NCBI GenBank assembly: GCA_029378245.1
Contig: JARKIF010000064.1
Location: forward strand, 62,001-126,000
Source of the DNA: Roridomyces roridus
Lineage: Eukaryota > Basidiomycota > Agaricomycetes > Agaricales > Mycenaceae
DNA length: 64,000 bases
Reading direction: 5' to 3'
The position numbers and the translations under genes are program-made. This document shows positions 46,072 through 54,498 of this stretch, piece by piece (within the stretch, counting starts at the first letter, position 1; the number at the start of each line of letters is the position of its first letter). The notes beneath the pieces are model-generated. The model saw nothing but the letters and a program-made list of their open reading frames with translations, was not told the origin of the DNA and did not search any database.

Positions 46072-46157
46072 GCGTCCCTGGCTCAGTGGTCAACAGCGTC
46101 ATCACCCTGAGACCGAACTGGCAATCACGGGACTGGGGTTCGATTCCCTAGGGAGGC
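46072..46157 (+). repeat. tRNA-like sequence with A and B boxes (SINE head or tRNA relic)
   Basis: A perfect A box, TGGCTCAGTGG (46079-46089), and a perfect B box, GGTTCGATTCC (46137-46147), are spaced as in a tRNA gene. The ends GCGTCCC and GGGAGGC pair with one mismatch, and the T-arm pairs. No acceptable anticodon stem can be drawn in the 35 bases between. It is therefore a tRNA-derived repeat head or a dead tRNA rather than a working gene. Confidence 0.55.
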
Positions 46158-46295
46158 AGCCAATGTTACTCCTTCGGGATAATGTTGCGCGACGGCACCG
46201 ATCTTTTGCCAATTGGAATGGGCAGTCTGGACGTTGGGCGATTTTTTCCAGCATTTTTTGCGGGCATTTTGAGTGGTCCAATTCCCTGATCAGAT

Positions 46296-46420
46296 AGTCT
46301 GCTGTCAAACACGCCCGTCTGGCAGGGGCCACCCAATCGACGTCATCGCCCAAAAGGGATGCGTCACGTGGTCCTTTTTTTGTTCGCGTCGGTTCGAGCC
46401 CGTTGCTCGTCAACTATTTT
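46296..46420 (+). repeat. SINE-like repeat S, copy 1
   Basis: First of four copies in the island. The core is GGGGCCACCCAATCGACG then TCATCGCCCAAAAGGGATG, a short T-run, and a B-box-like GGTTCGAGCCC at 46391-46401. The 5' part (TCAAACACGCCCG) also recurs at 51.45 kb. Together with the tRNA-like head at 46072, this suggests a pol III-transcribed short element. Confidence 0.55.
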
Positions 46421-46929
46421 CTACAGGATCAAATGCAGTCAGGCAGGCCCAGATTTCAAGGAAGTGGCAAGAAAAACAATCATTGAGGATAACTACTGCT
46501 ATCAGACACAAAAAATGACTGGAAGAAGGATGGATGAGGAAGGGATGAATGAATCAGGTCAGTCCCGGCCACAGACGGTCAGCTCAACACCAATCCGCCA
46601 TTCAAGCGCCGACAACAGTCACGAACGACCAACGATGGCAGCCTGGCCCTCGTGCCCTTGTCTCGTAAGTCATCGCATTCGCCAGGTATCCATCCCCATG
46701 CGACGCATAGTTGTACCCAAGGTGAGGTGCCCGAGAGGGAGACAACAGCAAAAGCGATTGGATGACGGAATGAAAGAGGAGGAAGGTAGCGCGCCGGCTG
46801 CAGGGGCTGAGAAGGTGGCAAGGGGAGTCGTTGTCGTGGGGTTCAGCGCCGTCTTGCCTACGGGAATCTCGGGCTTTTAAGTTGTACTAGTAGGGTGGTA
46901 CTCGGATGCATCGAATATGAAAACATGTA

Positions 46930-47280
46930 CGGAGAGCAAGAATTGAAGTTAACGCACCTGTCCAATCCCTCCTCACACATCGGGCAACGGTCAGCCGCAG
47001 GGCCGTGGAGACATCCACCAAGGCGCAAGAAACGCGATTGAGGGTATCGGAGAGACTGTGGGGCGTCACAGAACGCGGTTTCCTTGCTGTGGAGGCTCAG
47101 GTTTGCCGGAATGCGAGGAACGCGGGTGGCGACGAAGTGGCGAGTAATGCAGCAGGATTTGGGGGCTGAGGGGATGCCATGAGCGGGGTAGGTCCTTTGG
47201 ACAGCTTCTGAGTACGGTTTGGAGCATCTCTGACGGACGGCCACGCGTTGGAGGGTGAGACGAGCCAGGGAGGAGGAGGA
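46930..47280 (-). pseudogene. Gene relic, inverted partner of 49230-49520
   Basis: On the minus strand, fragments read SCCITRHFVATRVPRIPANLSL and AFCDAPQSLR. The same sequence order appears at 49.2-49.5 kb on the plus strand (TRHFVATLFPHISANLSL, AFWDVLQSLR). Both are frameshifted. The parent gene is not identified; the pattern recalls leucine-rich F-box proteins but no F-box is visible. Confidence 0.5.
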
Positions 47281-47282
47281 GA

Positions 47283-47425
47283 GGTGCCGCGCTGGCAGTG
47301 CACGTGGTCATCCCTTTTGGGCGATGACGTCGATTCGGTGGCACCTGCCAAAGGGCCGCGATTGCAAACAGACTACATACAGCTACAACTTGTTCGTCAG
47401 CTGTATCGTAGTCTGTCTACGAGAG
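47283..47425 (-). repeat. Repeat S, copy 2 (arm of inverted repeat)
   Basis: Reverse-oriented copy of repeat S. It forms an inverted repeat of about 145 bp with copy 3 at 47788-47933; the arms share CGCTGGCAGTGCACGTGG at the outer side and GTAGTCTGTCTACGAGA at the inner side. It lacks the B-box half seen in copy 1. Confidence 0.6.
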
Positions 47426-47787
47426 ACTACTGATCAGATAAGATAACTGCGAATGATGACCAGGGAGCTACTTACTCGCAAACAAAAACAGAAAGATTCA
47501 AGACAAGCTAACACTCTCATCAAACTCTCCTCCCTTCTCCCCGTACTTCCCCAGTGGCACCTGTCGCTTGGCGTCGATCTCCCACAGATCAGAGATAGCG
47601 CCAACGGATAAGCGAGATCAAGTTCTTTTCCACCATCAGAGTATCACTTCGTCCCGACCGTCTAGTCTCGGGACCAGACTCGTATATAACTGACAATACA
47701 AGTATGTAGTTGTATAGACCTGACCGCACCCGCACTACAAAATTTGCATGTCGAAGCAGTCTCTGATAGCACGTAGTACAACTTAGT

Positions 47788-47933
47788 CTCTCGTAGACAG
47801 ACTACGATACAGCTGACGATACACGTATGTAGCTGTATGTAGTCTGTTTGCAATCGCGCCCCTTTGGCAGGGGCCACCCAATCGACGTCATCGCCCAAAC
47901 GGGATGACCACGTGCACTGCCAGCGCGACACCT
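47788..47933 (+). repeat. Repeat S, copy 3 (arm of inverted repeat)
   Basis: Plus-oriented partner of copy 2. The 360-bp spacer between the arms contains a further partial match (ACAATACAAGTATGTAGTTG near 47695), so the inner part is itself repeated. Confidence 0.6.
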
Positions 47934-49229
47934 GGGGAAGTAGGTTGATTGGTCCTCAGTTGATCGGAAATAATGGCCGAAGATGTCAAGATAAGAGCGG
48001 AAGGCAACTTAGTCCCAGTGCCAGCCGGTCCCCGACGCCACCGCCGTCCCGCAGCTTGTTCGGACCCAGACGCCTCGTCTACAAAGGCCCTCTTCAACCC
48101 CTTGGCACTCACTCAACGTACGGCCATGTACCGTCTCTACGTCTTGCCGAGGACGGACAGGCTGCGATCATCTACGAAAAGTCGAAAGACAAAGCCTCGG
48201 GAAGCAGACGGAACCTCTCCTGGCGATGGCGGCCACCTCCGGAGACCAGATTCATTTGAGTCACACGCGACACTGCTGCGCTCAGTCCATGGTCGCCAGT
48301 GGCCACCATGCAGAACAGTGAGAGCCTCGGAGGAGACTGGCAGAGATAGATGACTGGCAGAGTACGTCTCCTCTCTTCATTTCAGAGTTTAGCTACGTAA
48401 TCTTCCAGTATTGGGCACTCGCAACAGCCTACACGCGTTGTGCTGCGTGCAGAACCGAAGCTAACGAGCGCTGCCATCGGAGTTTGGCACCGTTCCCCTT
48501 CCCTCCTGGCCTCTGTTCCTTCAGGCTTCAGCCCTCCTGCACACACTCGTTACCTCGCCCATGCGAAATATCCGCCCTTCCGATCGAGGACCAGACAGCA
48601 GGCAGGACCAGGGCCAGATAGTCGCCAAGGTTGTACGCAAATGCACCGACGGTGACCGTCATCGGCCCCTACTGCGCCGCCTACGCCGTAGGGCGCGTTC
48701 CTCTCGTCATATCGAACCAGACGAGGAAGGTGCTGTCGTCTCGTCGCTTGACCTTGATCAAGATGGGATGGTCGTCCATGGGCCGCTGCTGGAGGAGTTT
48801 GAGAAGTACCTCTGCGTGAGGAATGCACTGAGACCATCCGGCGGTAGCCTCGAGAGGGAGGGAAGGTGGGGGAATCGGTGGGAGGTCCATTTCAGTTAGT
48901 CCGACTCAGTGTGCGTCACCAAAAATCCACGGGTAGTCCAGTGATGACGGTGTGGAATGAGTCGCCAATAATGGCAGGCCAGAGGAATGGGGATCGCGTG
49001 CGGGTAGGTATAGTAGTGAATTGTACAATTCGCGCGACTTGCCGAACTTCTTGAACTTGAAGGTCTTAGGTGGCCGAGTCCCGACCGTTCATGACGAGCG
49101 CGCCTTGACGCGGCACGAAGTAGGAACCTGGGTTGCCTGACAGTCCGGACGCAGGCAGAGTAGGGCAGAGCATGAGCGCTAGAAGCACGCCACTGTCATG
49201 ACGTCCCATCAACTGAGGACCAATCAACC
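47934..49229. other. Repeat-island DNA, no supported gene
   Basis: Open frames of up to 130 codons lie on both strands. A minus-strand frame near 48681-48890 (HPILIKVKRRDDSTFLVWFD) has some coding character but no partner exons and no family I can name. It is most likely old element or gene debris. Confidence 0.4.
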
Positions 49230-49520
49230 CTGTACCGCGACACCTGTCCTCCTCCTCCCTCGCTCGTCTCGCCCTCCGACGCGTCGCAGCCGCCCCCAAC
49301 ACCCGGAATACCAGCTCAGGAGTCGACTTGAGCATCCACCCCGCTCATGGCGTCGCCTTAACCCGCAAATCCTGCTGGATTACTCGCCAGACTCGACACT
49401 TTGTCGCCACCCTCTTTCCTCACATTTCTGCAAACCTGAGCCTCCACGTCTCTAAAGCTGCGTTTTGGGACGTCCTGCAGTCTCTCAGATGCATCTTTCG
49501 TGACTTTCCCGTGTCTCCGA
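49230..49520 (+). pseudogene. Gene relic, inverted partner of 46930-47280
   Basis: The plus strand reads SLARLALRRVAA, TRHFVATLFPHISANLSL and KAAFWDVLQSLR in shifting frames. It matches the minus-strand relic at 46.9-47.3 kb over about 280 bp, with substitutions and small indels. It is the better preserved of the two. Confidence 0.5.
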
Positions 49521-50096
49521 CCTTCGACTTCCATGGCATGGCGGATGAGGGATAGTAGGACTCGGGTGCGTCGATTGCGGAACTCGTTACCGGCACATCC
49601 ACTCATATTCAAAGCATGGTTACAGTACGGTCCAAGGAGAAGTGCTCCTGTACTCCAGACAACGCGGCACCTGGCAGTGTTCATGAAACCCCGCTACCTC
49701 ATCGCCTTTCTACCTTCTTCCCTGCGCAGACGTCGACCCGCAGCCTCATCTTTGCACCTCCCCGCACGACTTTCTCTGACTCACTCGGTGTCGCTGCCTG
49801 ATCCGTGCTTTCGTGCGCAGATACGTTACAGCGTGCTGGCCGGCGGACGCGTGGTGAATGGGATGGCGAGCGAGCCAAACGAAAAGAGCCGAGATGAAGG
49901 CAGGGGTCATTTGTACGCAGGGCCGTGGCCCGTGGCGCGGACTGTTACCGAGTCCGCCGTTCATCGCTCGTTGCAACGCATTCCCATCATCCATCCCGTT
50001 GTTTTTTATTGTCTGACACCAGTATTTATGCCCAATGATCATTTATATTTCATTCTGTACGAATCCCGACGGAACCTCAGGGTATTTGAGCCGGGG

Positions 50097-50193
50097 AAAA
50101 TAGTTGACGAGCAACGGGCTCGAACCGACGCGGACGAAAAATACCACGTGATGCATCCCTTTTGGGCGATGACGTCGATTGGGTGGCCCCTGC
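50097..50193 (-). repeat. Repeat S, copy 4, left piece (split by insertion)
   Basis: Minus-oriented copy of repeat S with the B-box part (GGGCTCGAACC on this strand) and the core. It stops at GCCCCTGC (50186-50193). The rest of the repeat (CAGGCGGGCGTGTTTGACAG) continues at 51446-51471 after a 1244-bp element and a second GCCCCTGC. Confidence 0.7.
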
Positions 50194-51437
50194 AGGACCC
50201 CTGAGAATGGCACCAGTATGTAGGATACGGAAATCCGGACAAAATTTTGGAAATCGGGCTTCATGTGTGATTCAAACAGTGTCCGCCCTAAGCCTTAAGG
50301 CCTTAGAGGTCTTAAGCCTTAATAAGGCCTTAAGTTAAGCCTTAGCTTGGGCCGGTCCAGCAAGTTCAGGCCTTAAGCATCACGTGTCGAGCCTGATCCG
50401 GACCTGGCAGAGCTGATGATTGATCGGACCGGGCGGAGTTTGTTTGATGAGAGAAGGCTGTTTGCGGTGGAGATTTCCCTTGGCCATGGGGATGTCTGGG
50501 GAGAGTAAATCAAGGGTGAACAGTGCATAGTGAAGGTTTTTCCATAGGCCTTCAGGATACAAATGAATTTCCTTTTTTGGTCTTAAGGCCTCAGCCCCAG
50601 ACCTTAGCTTAAGGCCTCAACCTTAAGTTAAGCCTTAACTTCCCGGAGGGTTGATATTTAAGGCCTTAAGGCGAACACTGGATTCAAATCCGGACAAGAA
50701 TGGCCTCCGACGTCATGAGCTTGGATCCTTGGTCCGGACAGAAATTGTCGGCTCTGGGTAGCTTGGATACCCAATCCGGACAAAAAGTTTTGAGATCAAA
50801 CATGTCCCTTTGTTCGTGCGGCAAGAGGCGGCGGCATGCAAGCGGCTGCTCGCTTAAATTGATTGTACGCGCTGTGTGCAGGGGGGTAGTGCCATTGTTC
50901 GCGCCTCAGACAAAGTGGCATGAGTAGGTAGAAGTGATTCATTTTTTGTCTGAACTCCCAACTTCGAAACCCGTCCTGATCACACAACTTGCGTTCGACA
51001 TGGCCGACCGTGTTATATTCTGAATCGACGGAGACGATCTACGACAGCCTAATAATACTCAGTGGAACCCATCTGAATGGACAGGTTGTGGTTGCACATC
51101 CTGAGACCTACCTGATTAAGTATGTTGCGCTTGAAGCGACGCGTTCCCGCACGGGTCAGAAGAGGGAACTTGAAAGGGCAATGCGAGCCTTTTGGACATC
51201 GAGGAGGTCGGCGGTATTGATGATTAGGGATGTGGAATTTATTCCTAAAATTCTTTGAATTTTTTGCGATTTTTTTTTACCTTTGATGCCCAGTCCGGAC
51301 AAGATTTTCGAAATTTGGGAGCCTCTGATCCCAATCCGGACAAAATTTTCGACCCTTCCAAGTGGTTCAATCCGGACAAGATTGCTCCGATCCCGATTTT
51401 CAGTATCCTACATACTGGTGCCATTCTCAGGGGTCCT
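50194..51437. mobile_element. Non-autonomous DNA transposon with 8-bp TSD and 35-bp TIRs
   Basis: The first 35 bases (beginning AGGACCCCTGAGAATGGCAC) are the exact reverse complement of the last 35. Both sides carry the 8-bp direct repeat GCCCCTGC (50186-50193, 51438-51445), and the two flanks rejoin a repeat-S copy. The octamer TCCGGACA occurs seven times inside (50234, 50689, 50733, 50775, 51294, 51335, 51371), mostly near the ends, as transposase-binding subterminal repeats would be. No transposase is encoded. An 8-bp duplication fits hAT or KDZ-type elements, but the terminus is not hAT-like; the superfamily is left open. Confidence 0.85.
50277..50680. mobile_element. hAT-type MITE nested in the 1244-bp element
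   Basis: A 404-bp element flanked by the 8-bp direct repeat GATTCAAA (50269-50276, 50681-50688). Its ends are CAGTGTCCGCCCTAAG and, reversed, CAGTGTTCGCCTTAAG, imperfect inverted repeats with the CAGTG start typical of hAT elements. The subterminal parts are rich in the palindrome CCTTAAGG / AAGGCCTTAA. It has no coding capacity and sits inside the 1244-bp element. Confidence 0.85.
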
Positions 51438-51445
51438 GCCCCTGC

Positions 51446-51471
51446 CAGGCGGGCGTGTTTGACAGCAGACT
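51446..51471 (-). repeat. Repeat S, copy 4, right piece
   Basis: Continuation of the interrupted repeat-S copy (see 50097-50193), reading CAGGCGGGCGTGTTTGACAG, the reverse complement of the 5' part of copy 1 at 46296. Confidence 0.65.
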
Positions 51472-51937
51472 AAGTACAACTACTTGTTCGTCAGTTGATA
51501 TAGTCTGGTCCCGAAACTAGCTGCAGCGTTCGTTGCATTCGTGCACACTCCGGCGGCTCAGCACCGACAGGCCTTTGTACGATATGAATTTGTGAATCGG
51601 GAATGAGGAGTAATTAACTCACCGCGCTCGCGTTCGGAAATCCAACACTCCGGCAGACAAATCTTGCACAATTTCAATTGGCCGGAAGGTCTTGGGCCTG
51701 GGCGCAAATGACTCGGCAACCGTGAAAACGGCGATGAATGTATTGTAACTACATGGAGAGGTGCAGCACTTGTTCATTCATCAACGTTGCATCAACCGAG
51801 AAGGCCGCGGGCGCCCGGCGCTGCGCTCACAGAGGGCGTTTCGTACAAGTCCGCCGAACTCGTATCACCGCCCGCTGTAGTGGCCATTCGAAGCGGATGA
51901 GAGAGCGGCCATTCGAAGAGTGCTTCGATTCGTGGGC

Positions 51938-51947
51938 TATATTAAAA
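51938..51947 (+). promoter_or_regulatory. TATA-like element of epoxide hydrolase copy 2
   Basis: TATATTAAAA about 55-65 bp upstream of the start codon at 52003, a plausible TATA box. Between the repeat island and here (51480-51935) no other feature is seen apart from the shared repeat near 51652. Confidence 0.4.
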
Positions 51948-52002
51948 GGTGACAACGTGGTATTACCACTCACACTCGAGCTCCTCTCCTGCATCCCAAG
52001 CA

Positions 52003-53590
52003 ATGTCCACCGAGAACGCGTTCCAAATTTCCGTCCCAGACGACTCACTCTCCCTCCTCCGACAAAAACTCGCCCTCGTGTCACTACCGGACGAGCTGGA
52101 AGACGCTGGGTGGGAGTATGGCGTTCCCCTCGCAGATATTCGCCGCTTGGTCGATCGGTGGGCGAATGGATACGATTGGCGTCACCATGAAGCCCTTTTG
52201 AACGCCGAACTTCCTCAGTTCACGCGAGACATCCCTGTCGATGGGCACGGGACGCTTAACATCCATTATATTCACAAGAAGAGCGATACGAAGACTGCCA
52301 TTCCGTTACTCTTCGTGCATGGATGTGAGTGAATAATGATCAACCAAGATCCTGGCTTACTCGAGTTGATCAGGGCCAGGCAGTTTCTTCGAAGCGCGCA
52401 AGCTCGTACCTCTACTCACACAAAGCTCCGAGCACCATCCGAGTTTCCATGTCGTAGCCATCAGCCTTCCTGGGTATGGTTTCTCTGAAGCACCGTCCAA
52501 GAAGAGGTTCGATATGGATCAATACGCAGAAGTAGGATGGGATTGCTCAACGCGGTGCTGAATATTGTTGACTTTGTCCCTAGGTCTGCAACAAACTCAT
52601 GTTGGCTTTGGGGTACGACGAATACGGTGAGATTCTCCAATTCTTTCGACTCTGAGCCGCGGTTGAATTCCGGGAAAGTGACACAAGGAGGCGATTGGGG
52701 GTTTCTTGTGAGTGAGATCTAAAGTGTGTTGATATGAACTCAGACGTTGGTCAGATAACCCGCAAAATCGCGCACCTATACGGTCCAAGACACAGTAAAG
52801 CCTGGCATACTAATTTCCCCGGGTACGTCCTCACTCCATCTGTCTGAGTGTTCTGAATTTGAAATTTCACGTACCAGAGGGCAGCCCCCATCTCTCTTCA
52901 CGCAACCCCTCGATTTCTTGTCGATGTTGATAAACGGCCTCACCGCCAAAGAAAAAGAAGGACTTCAACGGGTCCAACACTTCATCGCCACCGGATGCGG
53001 ATACTCCGCAGAACAAGGCACAAAACCCCAAACTCTGGGATACTCGCTCGCGGATTCGCCCGTAGGTTTGTTAGCCTGGATCTACGAGAAATTGGTTGCC
53101 TGGACGGACCAGTATCCCTGGAAGGACGACGAAGGTGGGTGAAATAGTCCAATTTGCATTTAGGCGGAGGTTGAAAGCGACTAGTACTCACGTGGGTGTC
53201 GATTTATTGGTTCTCGAGAGCGGGTCCCGCAGCGGCGGGTCGAATTTATTTCGAGGTCGGGGAGGGAGAACCCGCAAAGCAGATGGCAAGGTTCTCTGCG
53301 CACGAATCCACGTCTATTCCGCTCGGAATATCGAGATTCCCCGGCGAGATTGTGTGTTTCCCGAAGAGGTGAGTCGTTGCGGACCTGTCTCGAAACTTGA
53401 AGGACAATTGACAACGCACTGCAGTTGGTCGAAGAATCTTGGGAAGATAGTGTTCGATCGCGAACATGATGGTGGGGGGCATTTTGCGGCGTATGAAAAG
53501 CCGGAGGCGTTGAGTGGAGACTTGCGTGACATGTTCGGGCAAGGGGGACCTGCGTTCGGCGTGGTCAAAGGAAGGAGTGGTTACGATTGA
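52003..53590 (+). CDS. Epoxide hydrolase, microsomal type (copy 2)
   Basis: Paralogue of the gene at 5872-7480. Exon 1 carries MSTENAFQISVPDDSLSLLR, VDRWANGYDWR and HYIHKKSD, and breaks inside HGWPGSF. Later exons give SLPGYGFSEAPSK, the nucleophile motif QGGDWGF, ITRKIAHLYGP, SLADSPVGLLAWIYEKLV and the catalytic His in DGGGHFAAYEKPEAL, ending SGYD at 53590. At least seven short introns, at the same positions as in copy 1 where checked. All catalytic residues are visible, so an active alpha/beta-hydrolase opening epoxides is expected. Two copies in opposite orientation ~44 kb apart suggest a local duplication followed by rearrangement. Confidence 0.88.
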
Positions 53591-53707
53591 TTCTCGTTCG
53601 TCCAAATTCATTGTCTTTGAGCACGCCTGCATATCAGGGCGAAAGTGTAAGAGAGTACAAGTACAGCTCCACCCACATACAAAATCGATACAAAATACAC
53701 CAATCCA

Positions 53708-54318
53708 TCACGCACTGTCGCCACGGGGAATCGGAGACGGGACATCGGGCCCAATATCAGCGTCCGTAGCCCCAAGAACTGGCATAAGCTCAGTCCGACC
53801 GAAAATGTGCGCTGTCTCGATAGCTGTTGGCTTGCCCAGCCTGGGATTCGCGCCCTTCTCCGCCAGTGCACGCACGACGTCGTCGTGGGCCTTGAAGACC
53901 GCTCCTGCGATCATGGACTGCCCTAGATCGTTTAGAAGGTTCGGGTCGCCTCCCTTGTCGAGTAGCTTCTTCGTGAGGTCCAGATGACCGGCTAGGAGCG
54001 TTGAGTATTAAACTCCGACTGCTGGAAGCTCACCAACCGTATGAGGCGAGCATGAGGAGGCTGTTGCCTGGAGTTCGCGGATCGGCGTATAAATGACAAG
54101 TAAATACTCCAGTCAAACGCGGTCACTCACCGTTCTCGTTCAGAATATTCACCGGTAGCCCCGCATCGACCGCCGCGAGAAGCAGCTCCGAGTTCCCGTT
54201 GCGAGCAGCATCAAACATCCGATGAGCGAAATCGACCGTTTCATGCGGAAGAGTGGATAAATCTGGCTTGAATAACGTTCAGATAGACGGGCTGCAGCGA
54301 GAACGAAGAAAGCACCAT
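53708..54318 (-). CDS. Small ankyrin-repeat protein
   Basis: About three ankyrin repeats: MFDAARNGNSELLLAAVDAGLP, NSLLMLASYAGHLDLTKKLLDKGGDPN and AGAVFKAHDDVVRALAEKGANP, then TAIETAHIFGRTELMPVLGA and an acidic/Pro end at 53708. Such proteins bind other proteins; the partner is unknown. Introns follow NILNEN and LASY. The best start is the ATG at 54318: a 49-nt intron (54267-54315, GTGCTT..TTCAAG) directly after the ATG joins it to PDLSTLPHETVDFAHRMFDAA. The first coding exon would thus be the ATG alone. If that intron is not used, translation could begin at 54218 (MFDAARNG). Confidence 0.75.
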
Positions 54319-54498
54319 GGTGGTGAGAAGCAAGTAACGGATCAAGTGATGACAAATCAGATCAAAACTTTCTTCTTGTTCTCTCCCTTCACGGAGTCCC
54401 TACTAGGCCTGCTGCTACACCTGGCGGCAGAACTCTGGTCAGTTTTAGTGCATTTCAACTGCAATCTGAGCTGATGCATCGAGGTAGTGTGGGGTAGC

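Noticed and set aside
46072..46157. Functional tRNA gene at the A/B-box pair
   Set aside because: No anticodon stem of five pairs is possible in the middle; kept only as a tRNA-like repeat.
48550..48900. Possible gene on either strand with 95-112 codon frames
   Set aside because: Frames on both strands are equally long, and no exon partners or motif were found.
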